From Isoetes taiwanensis (lineage: Eukaryota; Streptophyta; Lycopodiopsida; Isoetales; Isoetaceae): a DNA stretch of 64,000 nucleotides. The translations under genes were made by a program, and so were the position numbers. Positions within the stretch are counted from its first letter, which is position 1. Each line of letters starts with the position of its first letter. The stretch spans positions 3,867,896 through 3,931,895 of the forward strand of contig JAJEKV010000016.1 of the NCBI GenBank assembly GCA_021234155.1. Reading direction: 5' to 3'. Below, one piece after another: positions 20,950 to 30,740 of the stretch. The notes beneath the pieces are model-generated. The model was not told the DNA's origin and ran no database searches. It saw only the letters and a program-made list of their open reading frames with translations.

Positions 20950-23240
20950 ATGACGAACCGCTTCGCGGAACAAGCTTCCACCACCTTTTGTTGTCTCAAG
21001 CTCGCCCTCGTTCTCGAGGACACGCTTTGGGAACAACGCCATTTCTAGTGAAGACCGCATTCTCCGACTCCTACCTCTCGCTTCATCGTTGTTGCTTCAA
21101 GACACACCGAGTCCAAAGACAAAACAGACTTCCACCACCCTTCCAACCGGCCACCAAGTCCTCAGACAGACACCCACCGCATCTCCTTCCAAAGAATCAC
21201 CACCAGCCGGAGCAGGTTGCCACCACCCTTTGTTCCATCCCCGACCTACAGAAGCTCCACAACAAAGGGTGCTCAAGAACAAGCTACCCCCCTTTTGTAG
21301 TTTCGCCTCTTCGTGCAAACATACAAGGAACACAAAACACGTAAGACCGTGGAGATTCAAGACAATTTCTCTCACCAGACTTCACTACAAATGAGGACGA
21401 CGCCCAAAGATGCACTCCTCTTCACACAACAACGGTTAGACACATGGATTTGCAGAATTCCAAATCGCTTCTAAAGGAGATGTTTGCAAGAACTCCTTTT
21501 CAAGATGGTACAAGAACAAATGATGCCACAACCTCTTATGGGCCATCACCATCCTTTAACACTGCACTCCCCGCCTATTCCGAACAACTTCACGTGGTCT
21601 GCTTTTCCTCTACAAGCACACCACTCGTGACGAGGGAAGTCACCCCCGAGTAGAAGTTTCATCAAGATGAAGACACCAACGAGGAACAAAGAGATTACAT
21701 GTTCTCAAGCCAATCTTCAAAGAAATTCAAGGTGGATTTTGGTTTGAGGGCGCAGTTCTCCAAGAAGAAGAAGAAATCTTATGGATGAACACAAAATGAG
21801 GAGACTTTTGAGAACTAAATGCTGCTCATTGGGTTGCATCAACAGATTTAATATGGCTAAATTACGAAAGCGCTAGAGACAACTACAGCCCATGACATTG
21901 GCGCACTGTAATGCCTACTTAGCTTATCATGTAAGACCAGACCGCAACACCTTCTTGCACTACATTAACCGGCCAAGAAGTTTGCCGAAAAATGCTTTAT
22001 GGTTGTCCACCGCTTAGGGTCCACCGTAATGTCTAGAATACACAAAAGATCGACAAAAATCCAAAGAATCGATGATCATTGTGGACCAAGAAGAGTTGTA
22101 ACCATGCATGCCCTTGCTGCCGTGGTCATGGATGGAGAAATATTTTAGAGAAACATGTGAGAAGCTACCTAACAAAGAACATGTATCATTTAACCGATAA
22201 CATCACCAAAAAGATGTTTTTAATGAGTACAAAGAGACTTGCACTCAGCTTCAAAGACATCTCTTACTCACACTTCACCGCATCGTGGAAAAAGTGAATT
22301 CGCCCTTGTGAAAATTCCTAGAAAACATAGAATGTCCGCTTGCTCGAGGTGTGCGTAATTAAAGAGTCAACGAAACCGCAAAGACAGAGGGTCGAAAGAA
22401 GTAAGCTCATGTTCTCCAATCTCTCACTTGTTTCAGAGAAAATGTTTTGACCTGATTTCTTCTACGATATTGTGCAAATGTAACCTTGCCGCATTACATC
22501 GTGAACAACAAGCAAGCAGAGAGAAGAAAGCTTGCCAAGCATAGAAAAAAAGCTTGAACGCCCAATCGCAATACATGTCTATTGTGATTGATGGAATGGA
22601 CCAAAAAAAAAAACAACTCTACCACATTTTTGAACATTCCTAAGGATGTGCCGAGGAATGTTTTGTTAAGGTCCACCTTGTAGGAGCTATGGTCTTCAAA
22701 GGAAGTCTAAAGTGCAAAGTATTTTTGACGATCCAAACTTGCATGGTGACCAACCTCACAATTACAATTCTTAACAAGGTCCCGTAGGGCGAGCAAGAGC
22801 AATTACCACCCTGCTTTATCCGCAACTTGACAATACTACAAGGGAGAACAAGAATCAAACACTCTTTATGCATCGTGCCATGTTAGTGGAGCTAGGGATC
22901 TTTAGAAAAGTGAAGCTTGGTTTCTTACTTGTAGGCCACACTCATGATCGATTGACCAAATGTTCAAAGAGATTTTCAGGCGCCTTTAGAAGGAAGAAGG
23001 CTTTTCTTCCTTTTTTTAGTTCAATTATTGAAGATTCTTACACTCCTACTCCAAAGGGTCGATCTTCTTAAAGAGACCGCTGATTTTAGAGAGTTTGTTT
23101 TCTCAACGCTCAAACAGAAACAAGCCGTGAACAAGTTGAATGATCTCACCTTTCAAAGATCATATCAAGTTCTACTTGAAGGATGGCCAAAGCTTCTTAC
23201 TGGGGAAGAAGTATACCACAACTAAGGACCGAGTCCACCG
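20950..23240 (+). pseudogene. DUF7869-type transposon protein (many frameshifts)
   Basis: This plus-strand gene is recognised from a series of family motifs spread over different frames. In order they are a Cys cluster KCCSLGCINRF (21,813-21,845), a segment YFRETCEKLPNKEHV then DVFNEYKETC (about 22,140-22,240), IVIDGMDQ followed by LPHF (22,580-22,630), LDNTT then an N-rich step (22,825-22,860), and VELGIFRKVKLGFLLVGHTH (22,888-22,948) followed by a frameshift before the expected DQ-F. The order DGMDQ, LDN, GIF then GHTH is typical of DUF7869 proteins of multicopy mobile genes. The upstream part (20,950-21,650) is Pro/Thr/His-rich with no domain seen. Stops and frameshifts make it non-functional as read. 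Some could be sequence errors. Confidence 0.78.
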
Positions 23241-24240
23241 AGGGATTACGCTTCCTTAAATACATTCCGCATTACTTCCTTCATAGAGCGCAATAACAAC
23301 TTCCTCTCAAAAATCCTAAGGAGTCCAAGGTAAGAAAAGTACCCCAGAAGTCATCCTTAAAAGCCATTGAAAATGGAATTTCCTCAGCTTTTAAGTACTT
23401 CTTAGAAGAAGATCGGATGTGGTGGAGTAATTTCTTTCTAACGTAAAATTGTTGTACAACATATAGCTCTAAGACAGCTTGCAAGAACCATTTCAATGGC
23501 CTAACACCTTCCATCAACCCCAAAGACCAAGCAGTCCAAGCAAAGGCTACATTTGCACCTGCAGAGAGAAGACGAGGAGGACCGAGTCATGTACCCTGAC
23601 CAAGACGCAGAATGAGCCTCAAGGTAATATCACGTAAATTACCAAAGGTATGCTAATTGCTCTTCCGACCGAGGAGGATGACAAAGGTCGACTGCTCGAT
23701 AGTAAAAGTGCTTGACACGGTCAAGGAGGAAGGCTTAGTCACTAAACTCAAGATTCATTGGCTTGCAACACGCCCGTAAAATGCTTTTGAAGGTAGATAT
23801 GAGTTAGAAATGAGAAGCCAAGGAAAAGGGAGAAAGTCCAAGAAGGTGGGTTGTAGGGACGAAGCTAAACCTTAATGACGGACTATTTTGTGCTATGATT
23901 TTAAATTGAAATCGACAATCGCCTCACGCCGTTAGACTATCAATTTGCTTAAAAAGCTTGTAATTACTTAAGAAGATGATGAAGAAGGTGGTGACAATGC
24001 TTCACCGTCTGTTGATAGTGATGAGGAAGATAACTCAAGCACTTCCTGATGACAAAGAAAGAAGTGAAGGTGATGACGATGGCATAAATGAATATGAAGA
24101 CGCCCCGATCCCTCTCTCATCACTCCTCACACTTTTGCACATAACCGAAGTCTTAGAAAAAGACTCAGAATTTTGCATGTGAATATGAAGATTCTATCTT
24201 CAAATTTTGAGAATACTACTAGCCAAGCATTCTGCACTTA
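23241..24240 (+). other. 3' part of the TIR element, acidic-tail remnant
   Basis: No domain is recognised. At 23,970-24,060 one plus frame codes an acidic Ser/Asp-rich peptide (DDEEGGDNASPSVDSDEEDN), possibly the C-terminal tail of the DUF7869-type protein. G, T and A homopolymers at 24,381-24,455 precede the right terminus. Confidence 0.4.
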
Positions 24241-24773
24241 CTTCAATTTTTTGTTAAATATTTTATCCTCTGAAATTAGAGTTTCTCTCTTTAAACATAC
24301 TTGAAGAACATTCTATTTGCTAAGAAAAGTGACACTTTAAAAAAGTCAATTCTTTCGTTGCAAAAAAAAATTAGTCATTTGGGGGGGGGTCAAAATAGAA
24401 TTTCATGCATCTTTTTTTTTTTTTTTTTACCCCTTTTGTAAAAAAAAAAAGGGAATCTTTGAGGAATATTCCTTTTGCTTGTCGTTTCAATGATTTGCTC
24501 CCGTTTAATACGCAATCTTGTTGAAAATGTTAAATTGTGATAAACTAAATGTTGTGATAACGGAAACTAATAAGTACCTTGTTTTAATAGAAGTTACCAA
24601 TTGACAAGTTATTTGATAACGTAATGGCGTAATAATGATTTAAAAATATTACCTTAAGGTAATCTTAATAAATGTGTAAGTATTATAGTAGTATATCGTA
24701 TGCATCGGGTTGATTGCGTTTAGGAAGATTCCAAGGTGGGAGACCCACGATGCCGCCGGACAAAGATCATTTC

Positions 24774-24786
24774 AAGGTGGGGAGAA
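24774..24786 (+). promoter_or_regulatory. polypurine tract of the 20.6 kb retrotransposon
   Basis: AAGGTGGGGAGAA immediately upstream of the 3' LTR (TGTGACG), the expected plus-strand priming site. A similar tract AAGGTGGGAGA lies at about 24,733. Confidence 0.85.
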
Positions 24787-26352
24787 TGTGACGTTCGGCC
24801 TGATATACGGTCCCGTGATCGATAATCGCATCGCCTCGTCACGCCAGCGTACACGCCACCCCTCCGACGTCGTACGCCAACGTAGCCAAGTGGGTAACCT
24901 AGGGGCAACTTGCTAGGTATGTGTGCGTATTAATGTGCACATTTACCAATGTGCACATTTATTAAGGTGCACACCTTTCCATGTGGGCACATTTTGCCAC
25001 CTAGCCATTAAAGGCAAGTGGGCCCATTCCCAATTATCCCACATGCCTAAAGGGATAATTGGAAACCCTAGCCCTAACCCCTTGTCTATTTAGGTAGGAG
25101 AAACCCTAACTTGCCATTTTCGTCCCTAGGGTTCTAGAGCTCTGTTTTGGCTGCTCCAGGAGCCAAAACCGCCTCCCAGACGTTGCCCAAGCGAATTGCA
25201 CCATTAGTTTCCATTGATTCGAGCAGTTCAGCAGGATGGTCGAACTCAGGTCAGTCCGGAGGAGCAACCCAAGGATTAGGTATTTAGTCAATTTAATAGC
25301 CTAAACCGTCTTCCAGTCATTGTATCAGTAAGTTTAGCCTATTAAATTGCCCATAGCAGCCATCTAGATCTCAGATACTAAGCTTCTAACTAAAGAACCT
25401 AACTCTATGCTATAGATTAGATCTTGTTCTTTAGTTCTTCCGTGATGTATATGGATGATGTATCTCCTGAACTCCTTGTATTGGGAAGGGGGTAGAGACC
25501 TCAAGCCTAGTAGTTGATGCTCCTAGTTAGCCTCTCTAGCACAATCGTAGATTCGCCCAGTACAAGAACCACACCCGGTTGTGGGTGAAGGGGCCGACCG
25601 CTAAGAAGGAGGTTCATGTTCTGACTCTTGAACGATCCCTCCGGTGTGTAAGGCCTACCGGGATCATTGTGACTAGGCCCAATAGCTTACCACCGAAAAG
25701 CGGGTAAGGTATGGGCTCGACACCCGTGAAGTGGTGTTCACTTTCCGATGGGTTTAGTCAATCACGGGCAGGTGGCCCCTAGTCACCTTGAGTCAAATGT
25801 AGATCTCTCGAGGGAGTGATCCCTACCTGCCCCATCGAACCGGGGAGATGAAACCCGTGAATAGCCCTTTGGCTATGCATCCGCGGCTACATCCAGTCCC
25901 AACACTTTTCAGCCTACTCGCAAAGTGTGCACAGAGGGGCGGATGGAGGGACAACCCAATGCCATGTTCTTATGCCAGCCCAAATCCATTGCCATGAATT
26001 GCATGCGCAATGAACTCCTGAGACCCAAGCCGTCACCATCCCTTTGAGTCCGAGCCTTGGGTAGGATTCCCTATGTGATGTGCTGATCTTTGTCTATGCA
26101 GATATGTGGAGGACCATCCTTCGTGATGGTCATATGATGTTGATGTATGTACTCTTGACATGTATGTTTACGCCCGGCAGCCTAGGTAGGCCCCGAGGGA
26201 GACAGGTAAAGGACCCCTTCATTCTTCCCAATCGAACTCTTCAAGGTTGCAAGTTGATACGTGGAGGGCCCTATATTAGCATGGAGCTGGTATGGGGATG
26301 AACTCCTGTTTGTATACGGTGAGTGCACCGTATATGAGTAGGGGACGTCACA
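24787..26352 (+). mobile_element. 3' LTR of the 20.6 kb retrotransposon
   Basis: A 1,566-bp LTR with perfect TGTGACGT...ACGTCACA ends, followed by the TTCCT duplication. It is collinear with 5,780-7,356. The copies differ in small clusters that often convert a CAG/CTG in the left copy to a CG-containing string here. Confidence 0.95.
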
Positions 26353-26357
26353 TTCCT

Positions 26358-27122
26358 CTTGATTCCAACAACTAGAATCGAATAATCCTTTGCACACAAG
26401 GATTGACGAATTATCTCCCAGAGATAATTCTTTGGAGGCAATCAATTCCAGTTCTGCAATTCAATGCAAGCAATGCCTTTGTATTCCAAATACAAGCAAA
26501 GTCCTTGCAATGATCAAACCGAAATCCTTGCAAGCCACACAAGCAATAATCAGTAAGAAAGATTCTTCCGATTCTTCCCACGACCACCCAGTGGTGTAGC
26601 AAAGAGCCTACTCTACTGGGTCGGATTTGAGCTGAAATGCTTTGGATCAGCAACAGTAATGCAACCTGCACAAGAACAGCAGAAATTACAAGCTTTGGCA
26701 ATTCGTGGGTCTCTCAAAAACACCCGTTTTGGCTTTAAATAAGATCGATTTGTGCTCTAGCATGCACTATCTATCAGTTTCTATCACATCCAAGTGTCAA
26801 TCATGCCTGACATGCGATTTAGGAGAGCAATCCGGCCTGCTGCAGTTTGCCCAGCCCCATATCAGAAAAGCATTCGAGCTTTTCCAAGCCATTTCCTTAT
26901 TGGCCCATTCGAACCAATACTAACGTGCCATGTGGCCTCCTTTAACACTAATATTAATGTTACAAGGAACCATAGCTAATGTTTTATTGATAACATTAAA
27001 TGTTGCGCCCCTAGGGCCAAATTTGCTAGCCCTGGAAGGTCCCCATAGCCCAATTATGAGCTTATGGTCTGCCACATAGCCACTATGCCCCTGACGTGCT
27101 ATCGACGGTACCCCCGTTGACA
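26358..27122 (-). mobile_element. 5' part of the old gypsy LTR, right of the nested insertion
   Basis: This continues the LTR broken at 5,779. In minus orientation it starts TGTCAACGGGGG at 27,122. With 5,645-5,779 it makes an LTR of about 900 bp with TGTCA/TGACA ends. It borders the inverted RNase H fragment at 27,123. Confidence 0.82.
26457..26794 (-). repeat. inverted repeat arm A (LTR segment)
   Basis: About 338 bp of old gypsy LTR whose reverse complement recurs at 27,747-28,083. The arms flank the plus-strand RNase H fragment with a spacer of about 950 bp. Confidence 0.75.
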
Positions 27123-27746
27123 AGCTCAAAAGCTTCTTGTTGTGCCTGCTCCCATACTAAAGGTTCCCGATCTCAATGAATCCTTCGAAGTTTATACCGA
27201 TGCTTACGGTCAAGCAGTTGGGGCTGTATTAATGCAGCAAGGTCGGGTAGTGGCTTATGAAAGCCGAAAGCTTAATTCCGCCGAGCGGAATTATACAACA
27301 TATGAGCAAGAACTAGTTCACGCTCTAAAAACATGGAGGCATTACTTGAGAAGTGGTACAAGTAAGGAACCACGCAAGTTTGTCGTTTATACTGATCATA
27401 AACCATTGAGATTTTTGCAAAGTCAAGCTGAGATTAGCTTTAGGCAGGCTAGATGGCTTGATTTTCTCCATGAATTTCATTTTAGTATTGAGCATACGCC
27501 TGGGAAGAATAACCCAGTAGCTGATGCTTTATCAAGGATTAAGCATGTGAATGCTCTTGCTATCATGGATAATGACCTTTTCCAGAGGATTAGGGATGCA
27601 TATGCAAAGGATCAGCAAGACGCTGCAGTCACCAAAACTGGGGATTGGTGGACCGAGCAAGAAGGGTTATACTTCTATAAGGGAAGAGTGTATGTTCCTT
27701 TGTACGAAGAATTGTGAGAAGCAATTATCCGTGAGCATCATGACAC
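27123..27746 (+). pseudogene. Ty3/gypsy RNase H plus integrase N-terminus (fragment)
   Basis: An open plus-strand frame from the end of the RT connection into RNase H. Visible features are LKVPDLNESFEVYTDAYGQA (first Asp), a Glu in YTTYEQELVHALKTWRHYL, the Asp in VVYTDHKPLRFL, and PGKNNPVADALSR (last Asp). It then reaches the pre-integrase region (WWTEQEGLYFYKGRVYVP). It stops at 27,717. It is in opposite orientation to the flanking gag-pol pieces and has LTR sequence on both sides. RNase H would degrade RNA in RNA/DNA hybrids during reverse transcription. RT core and integrase are missing, so this is a rearranged fragment. Confidence 0.88.
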
Positions 27747-28083
27747 CTGGATGTGATAGAAACTGATAGACAGTGCATGCTAGAGCACAAATCGATCCTA
27801 TTTAAAGCCAAAAGGGTGCTTTTGAGAGACCCATGAATTGTCAAAGCTTGTAATTTCTGCTGTTCTTGTGCAGGTTGCATCACTGTTACTGATCCAAAGC
27901 ATTTCAGCTCAAATCCGACCCAGTAGAGTAGGTTCTGGCTCTTTGCTACACCACTGGGTGGTCGTGGGAAGATTCGGAAGAATCTTTCTTATTGATTATT
28001 GCTTGTGTGGCTTGCAAGCATTTCGGTTTGATCATTGCAAGGACTTTGCTTGATTTGAAATACAAATGCATTGTTTGCATTGA
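27747..28083 (+). repeat. inverted repeat arm B (LTR fragment, plus orientation)
   Basis: Reverse-complement copy of 26,457-26,794. It begins with GGATGTGATAGAAACTGATA and ends near GCATTGAATTGCAA, joining directly to the minus-strand RT fragment. The small open frame inside it is not a gene. Confidence 0.75.
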
Positions 28084-30100
28084 ATTGCAAAATTGGACTC
28101 GCTAAAGGCGATTTACTAGGCCTAATAAATCCCGTAGCGAGCAGTTCTTTAACTTGATGCTTGACTTCCTCTAACTCTAGAGGACTAAGACGATATGGAG
28201 CACGCACCATTGGCTTAACCCCTGGTTCAAGCACAATTTCATGCTCAACTCCCCAAGAAGGTGGTGGCCCTTTCGGCAACTCTTCTGGGAACACGTCTTT
28301 AAATCTTTCCAAAAGATTTTGTAATTCTTGATTTATATCTGAACCTAGTTCAATGTTTGCATCCATAGAATTACAAGACTTAACCATGTCATCATCAGGC
28401 ATGATATACATCAAGAAAAAACTATCTTTATTAACTTGAAAACATCGCTTTGCCTCAGTGGCAGACAACAATTTTCCAGGCCCTACATAAGGTAAGCCAT
28501 GGAGAGTAATTGTTTTCTTAGGTGAAATTTTGATCATTATAGTATGGGATGGTCGTAAAATGATTGGCTGAGCTTTTTGCAACCACTGGATTCCCAGAAT
28601 CACATCGTAGCGGTTTAGCTTAGCAATATCAAAATCAATGACCATAGAGGCAGCATCACGAGTCTCCTTATCCACCAACTTCAAACGAATGCCCCCCGCT
28701 TGTTGATGATGGTGCTGAGTCTGGGACCCAGCTGCAGTCTCAATAACATAAGGATGCACCTTGCTTAGGCTCAAGTCCAGCTCCTCTACCACATCTGCAG
28801 AAATAAAATTGTGAGTACTTCCAAAATCAATCAAGACAATCAAGTCCTTACCATTGATCCTTCCTAACAACCTTATCACATTATCGGCATAAGCTTGTGC
28901 ATTACCATATCCTCTTCACAAGCAATCATCGATAATGATTTCACCTCTGTCTCGCCCTTGGAGGTACCTGCTAAAACCTTCTTATCATTCTGTGGCTTTG
29001 TACAATCTCGAGCATAATTCCCCACAATGCCACAGTTATAACATCCCTTGGATGTTTTAGTTTTAGCACTAGCCTCTTTAGGCTTATCCGTCTGCTTTTC
29101 CTTAGCCGTATTTTTCTTTTGTTTTTTGGAAGGTGACCCAGTCTGAGAGGCACCCTCTGTCCTCTTTGCCTTCCATTCAGCAATTCTTTGGGCTTTACGG
29201 GATTCCTCCCTACCAACCAGCTTCCTAGCCAGTTCTACCCCAAGCTCAAAACTCGCAGGCTTGACTTGAAGCACATGCTTTTGAATATTGGCATCCTTTA
29301 TCCATTTATGAAATGATCAACCCTTATTCCGGTTGTCAATTCTGGCAAACGCGAGAACAACGCTCGTAGTTCTGCCACATAATCTTGTAGAGTCCCAGTC
29401 TGCACAGTTTCTTTCAACTGTATCAAGGCATGTCGCCGGTCATAGTGGGGAGCATACTCTTGCCTGAATAGCTTACAAAAGTCAGCCCAAGTGCATAGCT
29501 TTCGTCCATCTTCAGTATGGGTATCCCACCATTCAGCCGCCCGACCCTTAAGCTTCAATGTGGCATACAATAAACGAGCAGACTCGCTTTTCTTTGTTGC
29601 CGCAAAATAAAGCTTCATTTGGTTAAATCAGAGCATAGCTTGCTCTGGAGTAACATCCTTCCCATAGAAATCTGGCATTTTAACCCGTTCAAGAGACTTG
29701 ATCTCTTCTTCTGATAATTCTCCCAGAGAATCTTCAGATGGGTTATTACCTTCATGATTCTCTATGTTTACTTGAGGGATCTCAGCTGCAACTCCAAGTT
29801 GTTTGCTATTAATCCCTCCTCAGTTGCATTGTTTTGCCTCTGAGGGTTTTCTACAGAAGGGTATATGTTACCTGGTTGAGGTTCTCCTCCCTGAGGATCA
29901 TTCTCCTTGGTAACCACTTCCCGAGTTTCATTTCTGGCGCCATCTTCCCTGGCCGCATCAACCTCTGCCTCGAATTCAAATTCATGCAGATCATCATCCA
30001 GATGGATGTCCTGCAAAGCTGGCAGGATTTCCTCATCAGCAGGGTGAACTTCTGGCATACTATCCACTGGCTGCCCCATACCTGCTGGAGGTGATCTACA
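28083..30100 (-). pseudogene. Ty3/gypsy gag-protease-RT fragment
   Basis: This minus-strand remnant has, in order, a gag N-terminal acidic region (30,100-29,830, 5' end missing), a deletion, the gag core (29,618-29,298), a CCHC knuckle CYNCGIVGNYARDC (about 29,010-29,050), an aspartic protease with VLIDFGSTHNFISADVV (about 28,790-28,840; Phe where Ser or Thr is usual after Asp), and the start of RT (VRAPYRLSPLELEEVKHQVK, then FIRPSKSPLASPI). RT is cut off at about 28,083 by an LTR fragment. The gag and pol frames are separated by frameshifts. It is the same family as the array at 1.4-5.8 kb. Confidence 0.88.
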
Positions 30101-30104
30101 ATCT

Positions 30105-30735
30105 TCGAATCCCATTCTCCAGTATCATCGTGTAGGGCTGCCAGCATGGAGCTGATTCCCAATGAAAAACCACCAGGGTGCAGTTGGCTTTGCAGGCTCT
30201 AGCAAACACAAAAGCTTTGAAAGTCAAGGCTGGTGGGAGGAAGCAATAGTTATTTGCAAGGCTGGAGGACAAGGGTCTCCTAGGACAAGGTGCCAACAAT
30301 TGAAATTAGGCAGGTGATGGTTGTCTAAATTGGCAAAATGATCCCAATCATGGGCCCCCAAGCTAGGTCAATGATGCAAAACACCTCAGGTGTTAAACTA
30401 TAGTCATCAACATCCCTCAGCTTAGACAAATAATCGGCCCACTGATTGAGGCTACGAGGAATCCAAGCGGGCTTAGGATGATGTTATGACAAAGACATAA
30501 TGTAAAGATCTGAAGACACAAGCAATGTAGGGTCGGGATCTGAGAGCCCCCTTTGTTTAAAATGTAGAAGCAATTCAAGGAATCTCCATATGCAAGTAGA
30601 CACCTTCCGGCAAAATTGACAACGAGCTCAAGGAAATGGGCTAAGGCTGAAAGCTCTCTGGCTGTAGATGATAAAAATTGTTTGGTTTCATCGAAGCTTC
30701 CACTAAGCTCGTTATGTGCAGCAGAATCATGAACT
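30105..30735 (-). pseudogene. DIRS-like tyrosine-recombinase retrotransposon RNase H fragment
   Basis: The minus strand, with three or so frame changes, encodes SSTARELSALAHFLELV then GRCLLAYGDSLNCFYILNKG (about 30,570-30,700), WIPRSLNQWADYLSKLRDVD (about 30,405-30,470), a WDHFANLDNHHLPNFNCW step (about 30,300-30,345), and LTFKAFVFARACKANCTLVV followed by FHWESAPCW (about 30,145-30,235). This order (REL, D-N, WIPR-N-AD-LS, then a WESAPFW-type block) is that of the RNase H and following region of DIRS/Ngaro-type elements, not of Ty1/copia or Ty3/gypsy. No RT or tyrosine recombinase is visible in the window. It is truncated on both sides by neighbouring elements. Confidence 0.75.
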
Positions 30736-30740
30736 CAGAC

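Larger units (their letters stand above)
16144..24521. mobile_element. 8.4 kb TIR DNA transposon with DUF7869-type and DNA-methyltransferase genes
   Basis: The inverted termini match at 21 of 24 positions: left ACACGATTGCAAATTAAACG, right (reversed) ACAAGATTGCGTATTAAACG, both then GGAG. Further in, both ends share CAAAGATTCCCTT. A 6-bp duplication TGAAAA is flush with both ends (16,138-16,143 and 24,522-24,527). It sits inside a 282-bp tandem repeat of the host retrotransposon, whose other copy shows the empty site. Two gene blocks diverge from about 20.1-20.9 kb: a methyltransferase-ending gene to the left and a DUF7869-type gene to the right. Both are decayed. Proteins with this domain are known from repeated, transposon-like genes; its use as the transposase is inference. 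Confidence 0.85.
5780..26352 (+). mobile_element. complete 20.6 kb LTR retrotransposon (non-autonomous, host to nested elements)
   Basis: Direct LTRs lie at 5,780-7,356 and 24,787-26,352. The LTR begins TGTGACGT, and the right copy ends ACGTCACA, its exact inverse. A 5-bp duplication TTCCT flanks the element (5,775-5,779 and 26,353-26,357). A tRNA-Met primer-binding site follows the left LTR and a polypurine tract precedes the right one. Removing the nested 8.4 kb element leaves about 12.2 kb. I find no gag, protease, RT or integrase motif in it, so it probably moved using proteins of another element. LTR type and a 5-bp duplication fit Ty3/gypsy, but that assignment is inference. It carries a histone H3 fragment, palindromes, a MITE and tandem repeats. 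Confidence 0.93.

Noticed and set aside
25070-25110. Telomere-like CCCTAACCC / AAACCCTA strings (also near 6,060)
   Set aside because: They are only a few degenerate units inside LTRs and are identical in both LTR copies.
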